NCBI GenBank assembly: GCA_963812885.1
Contig: CAWEWZ010000011.1
Span: forward strand, 310,001 to 374,000
Length of the DNA stretch: 64,000 nucleotides
DNA from: Bog-756 sp963812885
Lineage (GTDB): Bacteria > Actinomycetota > Acidimicrobiia > Acidimicrobiales > RAAP-2
Direction of reading: 5' to 3'
The position numbers were made by a program, and so were the translations under genes. Shown here one piece after another: positions 25,785 through 34,480 of this stretch; within the stretch, counting starts at the first letter, position 1; each line of letters begins with the position of its first letter. A model generated the notes under the pieces. That model was not told the DNA's origin and did no database searches. It worked only from the letters and a program-made list of their open reading frames with translations.

Positions 25785-26229
25785 GTGAGTGATAAACCCG
25801 AGGGACCAGGCTGGTGGATCGCCAGCGATGGCAAGTGGTATCCGCCCGAGCTGCATCCGTCGTTCAAGGACGGCTCTGGAGCGGGGCCGACCGCCGGCCC
25901 GCAGCCCGAGCGACGGCAGTCGGGTCCCCAGTCCCCCCGCCGGGCAACCCGAGCGGCGGCAAGGCCCGGGGCACTCGGTGAAGGCGGCCACCGACGGCCG
26001 CCAATTCCCGGATCTCTTCCAGAAGGCCCTCCAGGGGTCGCATCTGGCCGACAACGTCACCGTGAAGTACGACGGCGACGACGAGCGGAACGAGGCCCAA
26101 CCCCCCAGTCCGTCACGCAGCGGTTCGATGCGGAAGATGACGCCGGGCGGCGGGGATCCCGTGGTGGCCGGGACGGCCGGAGTCACGTTTGCCGCACCGG
26201 CCAAGCGAAAGTGGCGGAAAGGCCACTGA
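25785..26229 (+). CDS. Small protein with the GWW..SDGKWYPPE motif (frameshifted)
   Basis: About 147 residues after repair. The N-terminus MSDKPEGPGWWIASDGKWYP, continuing PPELHP, is a short aromatic motif like that of DUF2510-type segments and is very frequent at the start of proteins from Acidimicrobiia. The middle is Pro/Gly/Arg-rich; the C-terminal part has TDGRQFPDLFQKALQGSHLA and DNVTVKYDGDDE. The frame changes by +1 near 25940, joining the N-terminal piece to QPERRQGPGHSVK. There is no catalytic motif and no membrane helix. It is transcribed from its own A+T-rich promoter and converges on the next gene. Function unknown. Confidence 0.55.
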
Positions 26230-26240
26230 GCGGCTGCGGA

Positions 26241-26763
26241 TCAGTCAGGCTCCGGGAGTTTCACCAAGGTCCGCCACCGGCCGAGCCGCTCGGCCACGGC
26301 CTCGGGGGTGAGCCTGAGCGCCTCCTCGCACACACTGTCGGCGATGGCCCGCTGGGCCTTGTAGTGATGGGCAACTGACCGGAACAGCGGGATCCGGGCC
26401 TCGATCAGATCGTCGGGAGCGCCACCCAGGAATCCCCACAGCGTGAATCCGAAGGACACGTCGTAGACGGCGGGCGCCCGTCCGAACCGAGCGCACCGGC
26501 GCATGGCCACCGCCGTGCAACCGGAGATGGCGTCCTCGACGGACTCGGCCTCGGTGAGTTGCAGGCGATCCTCGAACCTCCTGGCCAACTTGAGGGCGAA
26601 GCCTTGGTCCGGACCCGGGGCTGCCGAGCTGCAGGCCGGTCGGCTGGGAGGCGCCCCGGAGCTCCGAGGGGCGCGACTGGGTCCAGATACTGGGTACCTG
26701 GAGCCGGTAGGCGGGACGTACCTGGTCGGCTTCGACGATGGGCACGAAACTCGGTTGGGTCAC
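26241..26763 (-). CDS. Conserved hypothetical protein upstream-adjacent to cimA (frameshifted)
   Basis: About 173 residues after repair. GTG at 26763 follows GGAG at seven bases. The N-terminus reads TQPSFVPIVEADQVRPAYRL, continuing QVPSIWTQSRPSE; after a +1 frame change in a GGG run near 26625 it continues GFALKLARRFEDRLQLTEAE and VYDVSFGFTLWGFLGGAPDD. The C-terminus EEALRLTPEAVAERLGRW is helical. I do not recognise a characterised family. It is transcribed in the same direction as, and 31 bases after, the cimA stop, so it may be the last gene of the leuB-ilvE-cimA unit. Confidence 0.55.
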
Positions 26764-26794
26764 AGTGGAGCTCCTGATCGACGGCGCGGTTGGT

Positions 26795-28574
26795 TCATTC
26801 CACCGCAGGGGAGCCCGCAGCTGCCCCTGCATGCAGCAGACCGTAGACGATGGAGTCGGAGAGGGCCTGCCAGGAGGCGGCGATGATGTTCTCGGAGACC
26901 CCGATGGTCGTCCAGGTCCGGTCACCATCCGTGGAGTCGATGAGGACCCTGGTCACCGAACCGGTGCCCTTGGCGGAGTCGAGGACCCTGACCCGGTAGT
27001 CGACCAGATGGACTCCGGAGAGAGCGGGATAGTGAGATCCGATGGCCTTCCGGACGGCACCGTCCAGCGCGTTGACCGGACCGTTGCCCTCGGCGGTGGC
27101 GACGATCCGCTGGTCGCCCACGATGATCTTCACCGTGGCCTCGGTCGACTGTCCGTCACCGTGGTCGGCGATGACCCGATAGGACTCCAGCTCGAAGAAG
27201 GACTGCTCCCAGCCCGTCGAGTTGCGCAGCAGGAGCTCCAGCGATCCGTCCGCCACCTCGAAGTGGTAGCCCTCGTACTCGAGCCGCTTGAGGGAGTCGA
27301 GCACCGAGGCCATGGCCTGGGAATCGAGCTCCAGTCCCAACTCCGTCGCCTTCATGGCCAGCGTCGAGCGGCCGGCCATCTCGGACACGACGAACCGGGT
27401 GCCGTTGCCGACCAGCTCGGGCGAGATGTGCTCGTAGGCGTCGGACCGCCGGGCGATAGCCGAGGTGTGCAGCCCCGCCTTGTGGGCAAAGACCGAGGCT
27501 CCGACAAAGGGTTGCTGCGGGTTCGGTGCGATGTTCACCAGCTCCGAGATGTGATGGGAGACAGGGGTGAGCAGTTCCAGCCGCTCGGACGGGATGGTGC
27601 CTACTCCGCAGCTTCAGGCTCAGGTCGGGGATGGCGGCCGAGAGGTCGGTGTTGCCGGCGCGCTCCCCGTAGCCGTTGACACACCCCTGCACATGGGTGG
27701 CTCCCTCGCCCACCGCCACCAGCGAGTTGGCCACCGCGCAACCACTGTCGTTGTGGAAGTGCACCCCGACCTGGGATTCGAACCCAGCCACCACATCGGC
27801 CACGATGCGCTCGATCTCATAGGGCAGGCTGCCCCCGTTGGTGTCGCAGAGCACCAGGGTCTCCGCCCCGGCCTCCTCGGCGGCGCGGAGGATGCGCTTC
27901 GTGAACTCGGGGTTGGCCTTGTACCCGTCGAAGAAGTGCTCGGCATCGAGGAAGACCCTGAGGTCGTTGGAGCGGAGGAACTCGACCGAGTCGGCCACCA
28001 TGGCCACCGCCTCGTCGAGGGTGGTCCGGAGGGCGTCGACCACGTGCATCTCCGACGACTTGGCGACGATGCACACCGCCTCGGTCTGGGCGTTGACCAG
28101 ATGGCGGAGCGTCTCGTCGTCTTCCGCCCTCACCGCCGCCCGCCGGGTGGAGCCGAACGCCACCAGCGTCGACCTCGACAGCGAGAGCTCGGTCGGCGCC
28201 CGGGCGAAGAACTCTTCGTCCTTCGGATTGGCACCGGGCCACCCGCCCTCGATGAAGGTGACGCCCAGGTGGTCGAGCTGCTCGGCGACGCGCAGCTTGT
28301 CGTCCACGGTCAGCGACAGCCCCTCCTGCTGGGAGCCGTCGCGGAGGGTGGTGTCGAAGACATCGACGGCGGACGGGAAGGACGGGCAGATCGAAGTCGT
28401 GGCCGCCCCCCCGGCCGCTGCCCCGCGGGCCTCCCTGCCCTCGGCGTGGGCGTGCTGCCCCGGCGTCAGCGGATGGCTGTGCACCAGCCCGTTGCCGTGG
28501 GAGTGGGCATGACCGGTCCGAGCCCGACCCCCTGGGAACGAGTCGTCGTTCAGCGTCGGTCCTTCATTCGACAT
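26795..28574 (-). CDS. cimA: Citramalate synthase with His-rich N-terminal extension (frameshifted)
   Basis: About 592 residues after repair. It condenses pyruvate with acetyl-CoA to (R)-citramalate, the threonine-independent entry to isoleucine. The catalytic TIM-barrel starts VDVFDTTLRDGSQQEG at about residue 69, with GVHFHNDSGCAVANSL for metal binding and HVQGCVNGYGERAGN. After a +1 frame change near 27600 it continues VFAHKAGLHTSAI and the C-terminal LeuA allosteric domain. The first 65 residues are unusual: Ala/Gly-rich with ten His (HAHSHGNGLVHSHPLTPGQH, then AHAEG). The ATG overlaps the ilvE stop by 11 bases, so the extension is probably translated. Last enzyme gene of the attenuator-controlled operon leuB-ilvE-cimA. 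Confidence 0.88.
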
Positions 28575-29493
28575 AGTCCAGCCAGTCCTTGTACTGGTCG
28601 ACTTCCCCGTGGAGCGCGGCGAAGAACGTCTGTTGGAGCTTCTGTGTGATCGGTCCCGGCTTTCCTTCGCCCACCTCCCGATCGTCGACCGACCGGATCG
28701 GAACCAGCTCGGCCGCCGTACCGGTCAGGAAGGCCTCGTCCGCGGTGTAGAGGTCGGTGCGGATGATCGGCTCGTAGGACACGGCGTAACCGAGGTCCCG
28801 GGCGATCGTCTCGACCGACTGCTGGGTGATGCCCTCGAGCGCCCCCGAGTCGGAGGTCGGTGGGGTGATCAGGCGACCCTTGCGCACGATGAAGATGTTC
28901 TCCCCGGTGCACTCGCTGACGTTGCCGTCCGGGGCCAGGAGGATGGCCTCGTCGTAGCCCGCCTTGAGGGCCTCCACCTTGGCCAGCGAGGAGTTCACGT
29001 ACATCCCGGTGCCCTTGGCCGCGGTCGGGACGGCGTTGGGATCGTGGCGACGCCAGGAACTGATCTTGACCGACACCCCGTTGGCCACGCCCTCGTCTCC
29101 GAGGTAGGTACCCCACGGCCAGGCGGCGATGGACACGTTGACCGGACACGGGATCGGGTTCAGTCCCATTTCGCCGTAGCCCAGATAGACGAGGGGCCGG
29201 ATGTAGCAGCCGCCGTCGAGCCTGTTGACCCGGACCACCGTCCGGGTGGCCTCCATGATCTCCTCCAACGAGTACGGGACCTCGATCATGAAGATCTTGG
29301 CTGACACGAGGAGGCGCTCGATGTGCTCACGCAGGCGGAAGACGGCCACCCCCTCGGATGTCGGGTAGGCGCGAATTCCCTCGAAGACGCCCGAGCCGTA
29401 GTGCATGGTGTGGGTGAGCACGTGCACCGTGGCGTCGGCCCAGTCCACCAGCTCACCATCCATCCAGATCTTGTCCGTCGGGGTCAGGGGCAT
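28564..29493 (-). CDS. ilvE: Branched-chain amino acid aminotransferase
   Basis: A 309-residue fold-type IV PLP enzyme performing the last step of Val, Leu and Ile synthesis. Seen: KIWMDGELVDWADATVHVLT at the start, HYGSGVFEGIRAYP, the catalytic lysine region AKGTGMYVNSSLAKVEALKAG (Lys near 162), and the PLP-phosphate region SECTGENIFIVRKG. The gene is intact. It begins two bases after the leuB stop and its 3' end overlaps the cimA start, so all three genes are translationally coupled. Confidence 0.92.
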   Translation of the reverse strand: MPLTPTDKIWMDGELVDWADATVHVLTHTMHYGSGVFEGIRAYPTSEGVAVFRLREHIERLLVSAKIFMIEVPYSLEEIMEATRTVVRVNRLDGGCYIRPLVYLGYGEMGLNPIPCPVNVSIAAWPWGTYLGDEGVANGVSVKISSWRRHDPNAVPTAAKGTGMYVNSSLAKVEALKAGYDEAILLAPDGNVSECTGENIFIVRKGRLITPPTSDSGALEGITQQSVETIARDLGYAVSYEPIIRTDLYTADEAFLTGTAAELVPIRSVDDREVGEGKPGPITQKLQQTFFAALHGEVDQYKDWLDYVE

Positions 29494-29495
29494 GG

Positions 29496-30515
29496 TTACA
29501 GCCTTTCTGCGATGGCGTCGCCGATGGCGGCGGTCGAGAGGGTCGGATCCGGTCCAGAGGCGATGAATTCGGCGACCGCCGACGACACCTTGTGCGCCGC
29601 CGAAGATTCGCCGAGGTGGTCGAGCATGAGGGCGGCCGACCGGATGGCCGCCGCCGGATTGGCCTTGCCGGTTCCGGCGATGTCGTGGGCCGCCCCGTGG
29701 ACCGGTTCGAAGAGCGAGGGTCCCGTGCGGTCGGGGTTCAGGTTCGCCGACGCCGCATAGCCGATACCACCGGCAACGGCCCCGGCCAGGTCGGTGATGA
29801 TGTCGCCGAAGAGATTGTCGGTCACGATCACGTCGTAGCGGAGGGCGTCCTCGACCAGGTAGATACAGGTGGCATCGACATGGTTGTAGTCGCGGGTGAC
29901 GGTTGCGAAGTCGTCGGCCACGTCGTCGACGGTGCGCTGCCAGAGGTCGCCGGCAAAGGTGAGGACGTTGGTCTTGTGCACGAGGGTGAGGTGTCGTCGC
30001 GGCCGCCTCGAGGCCAGCTCGAAGGCGAACCGGGCGCACCGTTCCACGCCGTGCCGGGTATTGACCGATCCCTGGGTGGCCACCTCGAATGGCGTCCCGC
30101 GCCGCAGGAAGCCGCCCTCGCCGGCGTAGGTCCCCTCGGTGTTCTCCCGGATCACCACGAAATCACACTCAGGGGCCAGGGCTCCGGGAACCCCGTTGAA
30201 CGGACGCATGTTGATGTACAGGTCGAGGTCGAACCGCAGCCGGAGCAGCAGGCCCCGCTCGAGGGCGCCGGACGGGACGGCGGTGGAGCCCACCGGCGGG
30301 CCGACCGCTCCGAGGAGGATCGCGTCCTGCTGCCGCAACTCGGCGAGGACCGGGTCGGGGAGGATCTCCCCGGTGCGGACATACCGGTCGGCCCCGAGGT
30401 CGTACTCGGTCGTCTCCATCGAGATGCCGGCCGCCTCGACCACCTTGAGCGCCTCGGCCACCACCTCGGGGCCGATCCCGTCCCCACCGATGATGGCCAG
30501 CCTGTGCGTCGTCAC
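29496..30515 (-). CDS. leuB: 3-isopropylmalate dehydrogenase
   Basis: A 339-residue decarboxylating dehydrogenase of leucine synthesis. The N-terminus RLAIIGGDGIGPEVVAEALK, the NAD and substrate segments DAILLGAVGPP and FDLDLYINMRPF, VIRENTEGTYAGEGG, and the metal-binding DNLFGDIITDLAGAV are all present. The NAD-specific turn appears as GAAHDIAGTGKANPAAAI. GTG start at 30515. It is the first gene of the operon and follows a leader region with an attenuator. LeuB-type enzymes may also oxidise citramalate-derived methylmalate, which would suit the cimA neighbour (inference). Confidence 0.9.
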   Translation of the reverse strand: MTTHRLAIIGGDGIGPEVVAEALKVVEAAGISMETTEYDLGADRYVRTGEILPDPVLAELRQQDAILLGAVGPPVGSTAVPSGALERGLLLRLRFDLDLYINMRPFNGVPGALAPECDFVVIRENTEGTYAGEGGFLRRGTPFEVATQGSVNTRHGVERCARFAFELASRRPRRHLTLVHKTNVLTFAGDLWQRTVDDVADDFATVTRDYNHVDATCIYLVEDALRYDVIVTDNLFGDIITDLAGAVAGGIGYAASANLNPDRTGPSLFEPVHGAAHDIAGTGKANPAAAIRSAALMLDHLGESSAAHKVSSAVAEFIASGPDPTLSTAAIGDAIAERL

Positions 30516-30705
30516 CGTTCTCAGTTTCCTCTGCTGTCTCGTTCTCGTGCTCTTGTGATCGTTATTCCGGCCGGACCATCCCTGGCCCGAGGTCTACTCC
30601 AGCCGGAACCGGGTTCGACGGACCGCCGCCGGGGTCATCGCCGGAGCCGTCCGGCCTCCGTGGGCCCGGCCCCCGGAATCGGTGCGTCCCAGCCCTCCCG
30701 CAATT

Positions 30706-30730
30706 GAAAAACCGCCCACCATGTGGACGG
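30706..30730 (-). terminator. Intrinsic terminator of the leuB leader attenuator
   Basis: On the minus strand CCGTCCAC-ATG-GTGGGCGG forms an eight-pair stem (one G-T wobble) with a three-base loop, followed by TTTTTC. This is the only convincing stem plus T-run I find in the window. It lies between the leader peptide and leuB, 190 bases before the leuB start, as expected for an attenuator. Confidence 0.8.
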
Positions 30731-30767
30731 TCGAGAGGCACATACCGGCGGGCATGTGCCTACTCGA
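30731..30767 (-). promoter_or_regulatory. Leader hairpin of the attenuator, with competing antiterminator pairing
   Basis: RNA arms TCGAGtAGGCACAT (30767-30754) and ATGTGCCTCTCGA (30743-30731) pair over 13 positions with one bulge; the 5' arm covers the last Ile/Glu codons and the stop of the leader peptide. The segment CCGGTATGTG (30748-30739) can instead pair with CACATGGTGG (30725-30716) of the terminator over nine of ten positions, two of them wobbles, which would block termination. This is the 1:2, 2:3, 3:4 architecture of a ribosome-mediated attenuator. Confidence 0.7.
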
Positions 30768-30807
30768 TAATGATTACCTGGGCCTGGACGTCCAACCGAG
30801 TTTCCAT
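30760..30807 (-). CDS. Leader peptide of the leuB-ilvE-cimA operon (15 aa)
   Basis: ATG at 30807 to TAG at 30760 encodes METRLDVQAQVIIIE. The run Val-Ile-Ile-Ile near the end, directly before a strong hairpin and an intrinsic terminator, is what is expected of a peptide sensing charged Ile/Val tRNA. Scarce Ile-tRNA would stall the ribosome over the 5' arm of the first hairpin and favour the antiterminator. A -35/-10-like pair ends about ten bases before the ATG, so the mRNA may be leaderless or nearly so. Too short for standard gene finding; coding status rests on context. Confidence 0.7.
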   Translation of the reverse strand: METRLDVQAQVIIIE

Positions 30808-30816
30808 AAGGTATCC

Positions 30817-30846
30817 AGTGTCCCCCGTCCGGAGGGAGGACGTCAA
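30817..30846 (-). promoter_or_regulatory. Candidate promoter of the leuB-ilvE-cimA operon
   Basis: TTGACG (30846-30841) and GACACT (30822-30817) are 18 bases apart on the minus strand. The predicted transcript would begin within a few bases of the leader-peptide ATG at 30807. The -35 matches well; the -10 is weaker. Confidence 0.45.
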
Positions 30847-30898
30847 CCCCACCCCGTCCCGGGCCGTCCGGGGGATCCGGCCGGATCCGGCCGGGCCA

Positions 30899-31336
30899 TC
30901 AGGTGGTCTTGGCGATCAGGACGTGGCACCCGGCCTTGTGGGCCACGCTGTTCGGAACCGAACCCAGGATCCGTCGCTTGCCGCGCATGCCCTTGCTGCC
31001 CACGACGATGAGGTCGGCCCCGACCTCGTCGGCCAACCGGACGATCACTTCGGCCGGATTGCCGACGTCGGTGTGGATCTCCACGTCGAGCCCCTCCACC
31101 GTCTCGGACAGGCGCTCGAGGAGGCTCTGCGCCGCCTTTCTCAGAAGTGGACCCCCGGAAGCGTCCGAGACGCTTGCCCCTCCCGCGGGGACGGGGACGG
31201 TCGCCGCGGAGGAAGAATGCACGCCCACGACCAGGTGCAACTTGGCACTGCTCTGGCGGGCGAGGCGGACGGCCAGGGCGACCGCCTCGGATGCCGTCTC
31301 AGAGCCGTCAGTGCCCACGACGATGCTCGAAAACAC
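30899..31336 (-). CDS. Universal stress protein (UspA family)
   Basis: A 145-residue single-domain Usp. It starts FSSIVVGTDGSETASEAVAL with the conserved first strand and Asp, and ends with the ATP-binding motif G2xG9xS/T as VGSKGMRGKRRILGSVPNSV near 108-127, so it likely binds ATP. GTG at 31336 follows GGGGGAAG. Usp proteins accumulate under stress; the target is unknown. It lies downstream of sua5 on the same strand, 108 bases away, and upstream of the leuB operon leader. Confidence 0.85.
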   Translation of the reverse strand: MFSSIVVGTDGSETASEAVALAVRLARQSSAKLHLVVGVHSSSAATVPVPAGGASVSDASGGPLLRKAAQSLLERLSETVEGLDVEIHTDVGNPAEVIVRLADEVGADLIVVGSKGMRGKRRILGSVPNSVAHKAGCHVLIAKTT

Positions 31337-31444
31337 CAATTTCTTCCCCCAGTGCTCAATGCCCTCGGAAACCGCATGGTAGCGGACAAGGGGTCTCCGC
31401 TCCCTTCGAGGCCCGCCATCCGGAGCCGGCACCCGCGGAACGGG

Positions 31445-32094
31445 TCAGCCGGGAGCCGACCCGGGGAGCGGGGCCGCGACGATCTCCTCCCACGCGATCG
31501 AACCCTGGCGGATGCACCGGGTCGCCGGCCCCCGGCACTCGACGACGGTCGAGGGCGTGCCGTCACAGGTTCCGCCATCGAGTATCGACGGCCAGCTCGT
31601 CGGCTCCGGCAAACGCCGCCGCCACTTCGCCCGGCCGTGGTCGACGGCGGAGATCCGTGTCGATTGGCACTGGTGACGGCCAGTGGACCGAGCTCGCGGC
31701 ACAGGCGTCCGACCAGCGGATGATCGGGCCACCTCACGCCGACGGTGGCCTGGGCCGACGGGGGTCCGCCCAGGTCGGCGGCGAATCGGCTCTCCCGGGG
31801 GACCACCAGGGTCAGCGGACCGGGCCAGTAGCGGACGGCCAGCAGTTCGGCCGCTCCGTCCAGCGGCCCGGCCACCGTGGCCACCTGCGCCCAGGAGGCG
31901 ACCAGCACCGGGAGGGGAACGTCCCTCGGCCGCTCCTTGACCGAGAAGAGCCGTGCCACGGCGTCGGGCAGGAACGGCACGACGGCCAGCCCGTAGACGG
32001 TGTCGGTGGGCACGGCCACCACCCCACCGCGATGCAGGGCATCGACGGCGGCGGCCCATTCCTCGGTCCCCGACGCTGCCGCCGGCGACGGCAT
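31445..32094 (-). CDS. Threonylcarbamoyl-AMP synthase, Sua5/TsaC family (frameshifted)
   Basis: About 215 residues after repair. It makes threonylcarbamoyl-AMP from Thr, bicarbonate and ATP for t6A37 tRNA modification. The N-terminal GGVVAVPTDTVYGLAVV, KERPRDVPLPVLV, RYWPGPLTLVV, VGVRWPDHPLV and AVTSANRHGSPPS are all diagnostic. Two +1 frame changes follow, near 31640 and 31590, after which ILDGGTCDGTPSTVV and IRQGSIAWEEI close the YrdC domain. It has no C-terminal Sua5 domain. It starts six bases after the prmC stop, in the usual actinobacterial order. Confidence 0.85.
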
Positions 32095-32100
32095 CCGCGG

Positions 32101-32949
32101 TCACCCCCGGGCCACCAGGGTCCGGACCCTCCCGGTCAGATCTCGCACGGTGGCGACCCGGCCGAAGCCGGCCTTCCGGGCCGCAGCCACCGAGGGGGCC
32201 GCCAGGGACGGGGCGATCTCGATGACCAGGGCTCCGGAGGGCCGCAACCAGCGGGGGGCGCCGGCGGCGATCGCCTCGATGGCGGCCATGCCCTCCACTC
32301 CCCCCGTCCCGGTCCCCGCCACCAGCGCGTCCCGGGGTTCCCACTCCCGGACCACCGGATCGAGATCGGGAAACTCGGACTCGGCCACGTAGGGGGGATT
32401 GGAGACCAGGAGATCGACCCGACCGAGCAGCTCCGGAGGCAACGCGTCGAACCACCATCCCCCGACCAACCGAACCCGACCGGCGGCGGTCGGATCCTTC
32501 CGGCCGAGGGCGTCCAGGTTCTCTCGGGCGACCGCCAGCGCGTCGACCGAGGAGTCGGTGGCCCACACCTCGAGGCCGGGGCAGATGGCTCCTCCTTCGG
32601 TGGCCAGCGAGAGAGCGATCGCCCCCGAACCCGTCCCGAGGTCGACGCCCACCCGATCCTCGGCCCAGCCCATGCCGTCCAGCTCGCCGAGGGCCACCTC
32701 CACCACGTGCTCGGTCTCGGGCCGCGGGATGAGGACCCTCGGATCGACGCGGAGCTCCACCGTCCGGAACGGCCAGGAACCGATCACGTACTGCAGGGGC
32801 TCGCCGGCCCTCCTCCGGTCGGCCAGGCCTTGCGCCAGCCCGGTTCCGGCGTGGTCGACGATCCACACCGCCTCTTGCCGCGAGCCCAGCTGCTCGGCGA
32901 GCGATGTCACCAGGCGGGCGCGGTCGACGGTCTGGTCCGGCGCTGTCAA
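32101..32949 (-). CDS. prmC: Peptide chain release factor N5-glutamine methyltransferase
   Basis: A 282-residue SAM-dependent methyltransferase that methylates the Gln of the GGQ motif in release factors. It has the N-terminal helical domain with PLQYVIGSWPF, then VLIPRPETEHVVE, the SAM site VGVDLGTGSGAIALSLA, and the catalytic NPPY in LLVSNPPYVAESE near 190. The TTG start overlaps the prfA stop (TTGA), so the enzyme is coupled to its own substrate gene. Intact. Confidence 0.9.
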   Translation of the reverse strand: MTAPDQTVDRARLVTSLAEQLGSRQEAVWIVDHAGTGLAQGLADRRRAGEPLQYVIGSWPFRTVELRVDPRVLIPRPETEHVVEVALGELDGMGWAEDRVGVDLGTGSGAIALSLATEGGAICPGLEVWATDSSVDALAVARENLDALGRKDPTAAGRVRLVGGWWFDALPPELLGRVDLLVSNPPYVAESEFPDLDPVVREWEPRDALVAGTGTGGVEGMAAIEAIAAGAPRWLRPSGALVIEIAPSLAAPSVAAARKAGFGRVATVRDLTGRVRTLVARG

Positions 32950-34022
32950 TCTTCGTCCAGCTGCCGGTAGCGCTTGTCGGCCATGAGGGCATCGGTCAAC
33001 TCGTCGAGGTCGCCCATCAGGATCCGGTCCAGCTTGTGCAGGGTCAGATTGATCCTGTGGTCGGTGACCCGGTTGTCCTTGTAGTTGTAGGTCCGGATCT
33101 TCTCCGATCGCCCGCCGCCCCCGATCTGGTTCCGTCGCTGCTGGGAGAGCTCGGCCGACTGGCGATCCTGCTCCGCCTTCAGCAGGCGCGAGCGCAGGAC
33201 GATCATGGCTTTGGCCCGATTCTGGATCTGGCTCTTCTCGTCCTGCATGGCGACGACCAGTCCCGTGGGGATGTGGGTGATACGAACCGCCGAATCGGTG
33301 GTGTTGACCGACTGGCCACCGGGGCCGGTCGACCGGTAGACGTCGATCTTGAGGTCGCTCGGATCGACGGCGACGTCCACCTCCTTGGCCTCGGGCAGGA
33401 CGGCGACGGCGGCCGACGACGTGTGGACCCGACCCTTGGATTCGGTCACCGGCACCCGCTGGACCCGGTGGGGTCCACCCTCGTGCTCGAGGCGCTGCCA
33501 GGCGTCCTCGCCCTTGACCACGAAGGTGATCTCGTTCAGTCCGTCACGCTCGGACGGGCTGGAGGACAGCACCTCGACGTTCCACCCCCGGGCGGCGGCG
33601 TAGCGCGAGTACATCTCGTAGAGGTCCTTGGCGAAGATGTTGGCCTCCTCGCCTCCCTCGGCGCCGCGGATCTCGACGATGACATTCCGGCCGGCATTCG
33701 GATCGCGCGGAACCATCAGGAGGCGGAGCTCGTCACCCAGCCGGGAGACGTCCGCCTCGGCCTGGGCCACTTCGGCCTGGGCCAGGTCCCGCTGATCACC
33801 GGCGGCGTCGTTGAGCATCTCGCGGGCCGCCTCGAGATCGGACTCGGCGGCCAGGAGCCGGTGCCAGCTTCCCACCACCTCCTCGAGCTCCCGATGCCGA
33901 CGCGACACGTCTCGCAGGCGCGTCGGATCCGACGACAGGGTCGGATCGTTGAGCTCGGCCAGGACCGCTTCGTACTCCCGCTCGAGCTCCTTCAGGCGGT
34001 CATTGAAGCGATCGTGGAACAC
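32946..34022 (-). CDS. prfA: Peptide chain release factor 1
   Basis: A 358-residue class I release factor reading UAA/UAG. The codon-recognition tripeptide appears as PVT in HRVQRVPVTESKGRVHTS (usual form PxT), and the catalytic GGQ in YRSTGPGGQSVNTTDSAV near 230. NAGRNVIVEIRGAEGGEEAN is also typical. Intact, in the order rpmE-prfA-prmC-sua5. Confidence 0.95.
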   Translation of the reverse strand: MFHDRFNDRLKELEREYEAVLAELNDPTLSSDPTRLRDVSRRHRELEEVVGSWHRLLAAESDLEAAREMLNDAAGDQRDLAQAEVAQAEADVSRLGDELRLLMVPRDPNAGRNVIVEIRGAEGGEEANIFAKDLYEMYSRYAAARGWNVEVLSSSPSERDGLNEITFVVKGEDAWQRLEHEGGPHRVQRVPVTESKGRVHTSSAAVAVLPEAKEVDVAVDPSDLKIDVYRSTGPGGQSVNTTDSAVRITHIPTGLVVAMQDEKSQIQNRAKAMIVLRSRLLKAEQDRQSAELSQQRRNQIGGGGRSEKIRTYNYKDNRVTDHRINLTLHKLDRILMGDLDELTDALMADKRYRQLDED

Positions 34023-34119
34023 GGGCCAAGGGTAGCGCCAACCCGACGACGGTCATCCGACCCGGGTGCGTCGCGTCCGAGGACACGGCGGCCTCGGGCC
34101 GGTCCGGAACCAGGTCGGG

Positions 34120-34356
34120 TCAGGATGCGGGCGGTGCCGCAGACTTCTTGCGGGAGCCGGTTTTGGCGTAGCGACGCTGGAAGCGCTCGACCCGGCCACC
34201 GGAGTCCACCAGCTTCTGCTTGCCGGTGAAGAAGGGGTGGCACTCGTTGCACAGCTCGAGATGGATTTCGGGCTTGGTCGAGCGGGTGGTGAAGGTATTG
34301 CCGCACGAGCAGCGCACCGAGGATTCGACGTAGGTGGGATGGATGTCGGTCTTCAT
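34120..34356 (-). CDS. rpmE: 50S ribosomal protein L31 (zinc-binding form)
   Basis: A 78-residue L31 with MKTDIHPTYVESSVRCSCGN and LCNECHPFFTGKQKLVDSGG; the cysteines CSCG and CNEC form the zinc ribbon, marking the C+ paralogue. The C-terminus is a basic Lys/Arg tail. It sits between rho and prfA as in other actinobacteria. Confidence 0.95.
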   Translation of the reverse strand: MKTDIHPTYVESSVRCSCGNTFTTRSTKPEIHLELCNECHPFFTGKQKLVDSGGRVERFQRRYAKTGSRKKSAAPPAS

Positions 34357-34480
34357 TTGAATCTCCCGTCGTGGCGGAAACAGGTGGGTCGGACGGCACC
34401 ATGTCGTACGGCATCGCTCCGCGGCGCACCGAGTGTACCGGAGGTAGGCGCCCGTTCGTTCGTCGGGGCGGCCCCCTCTG

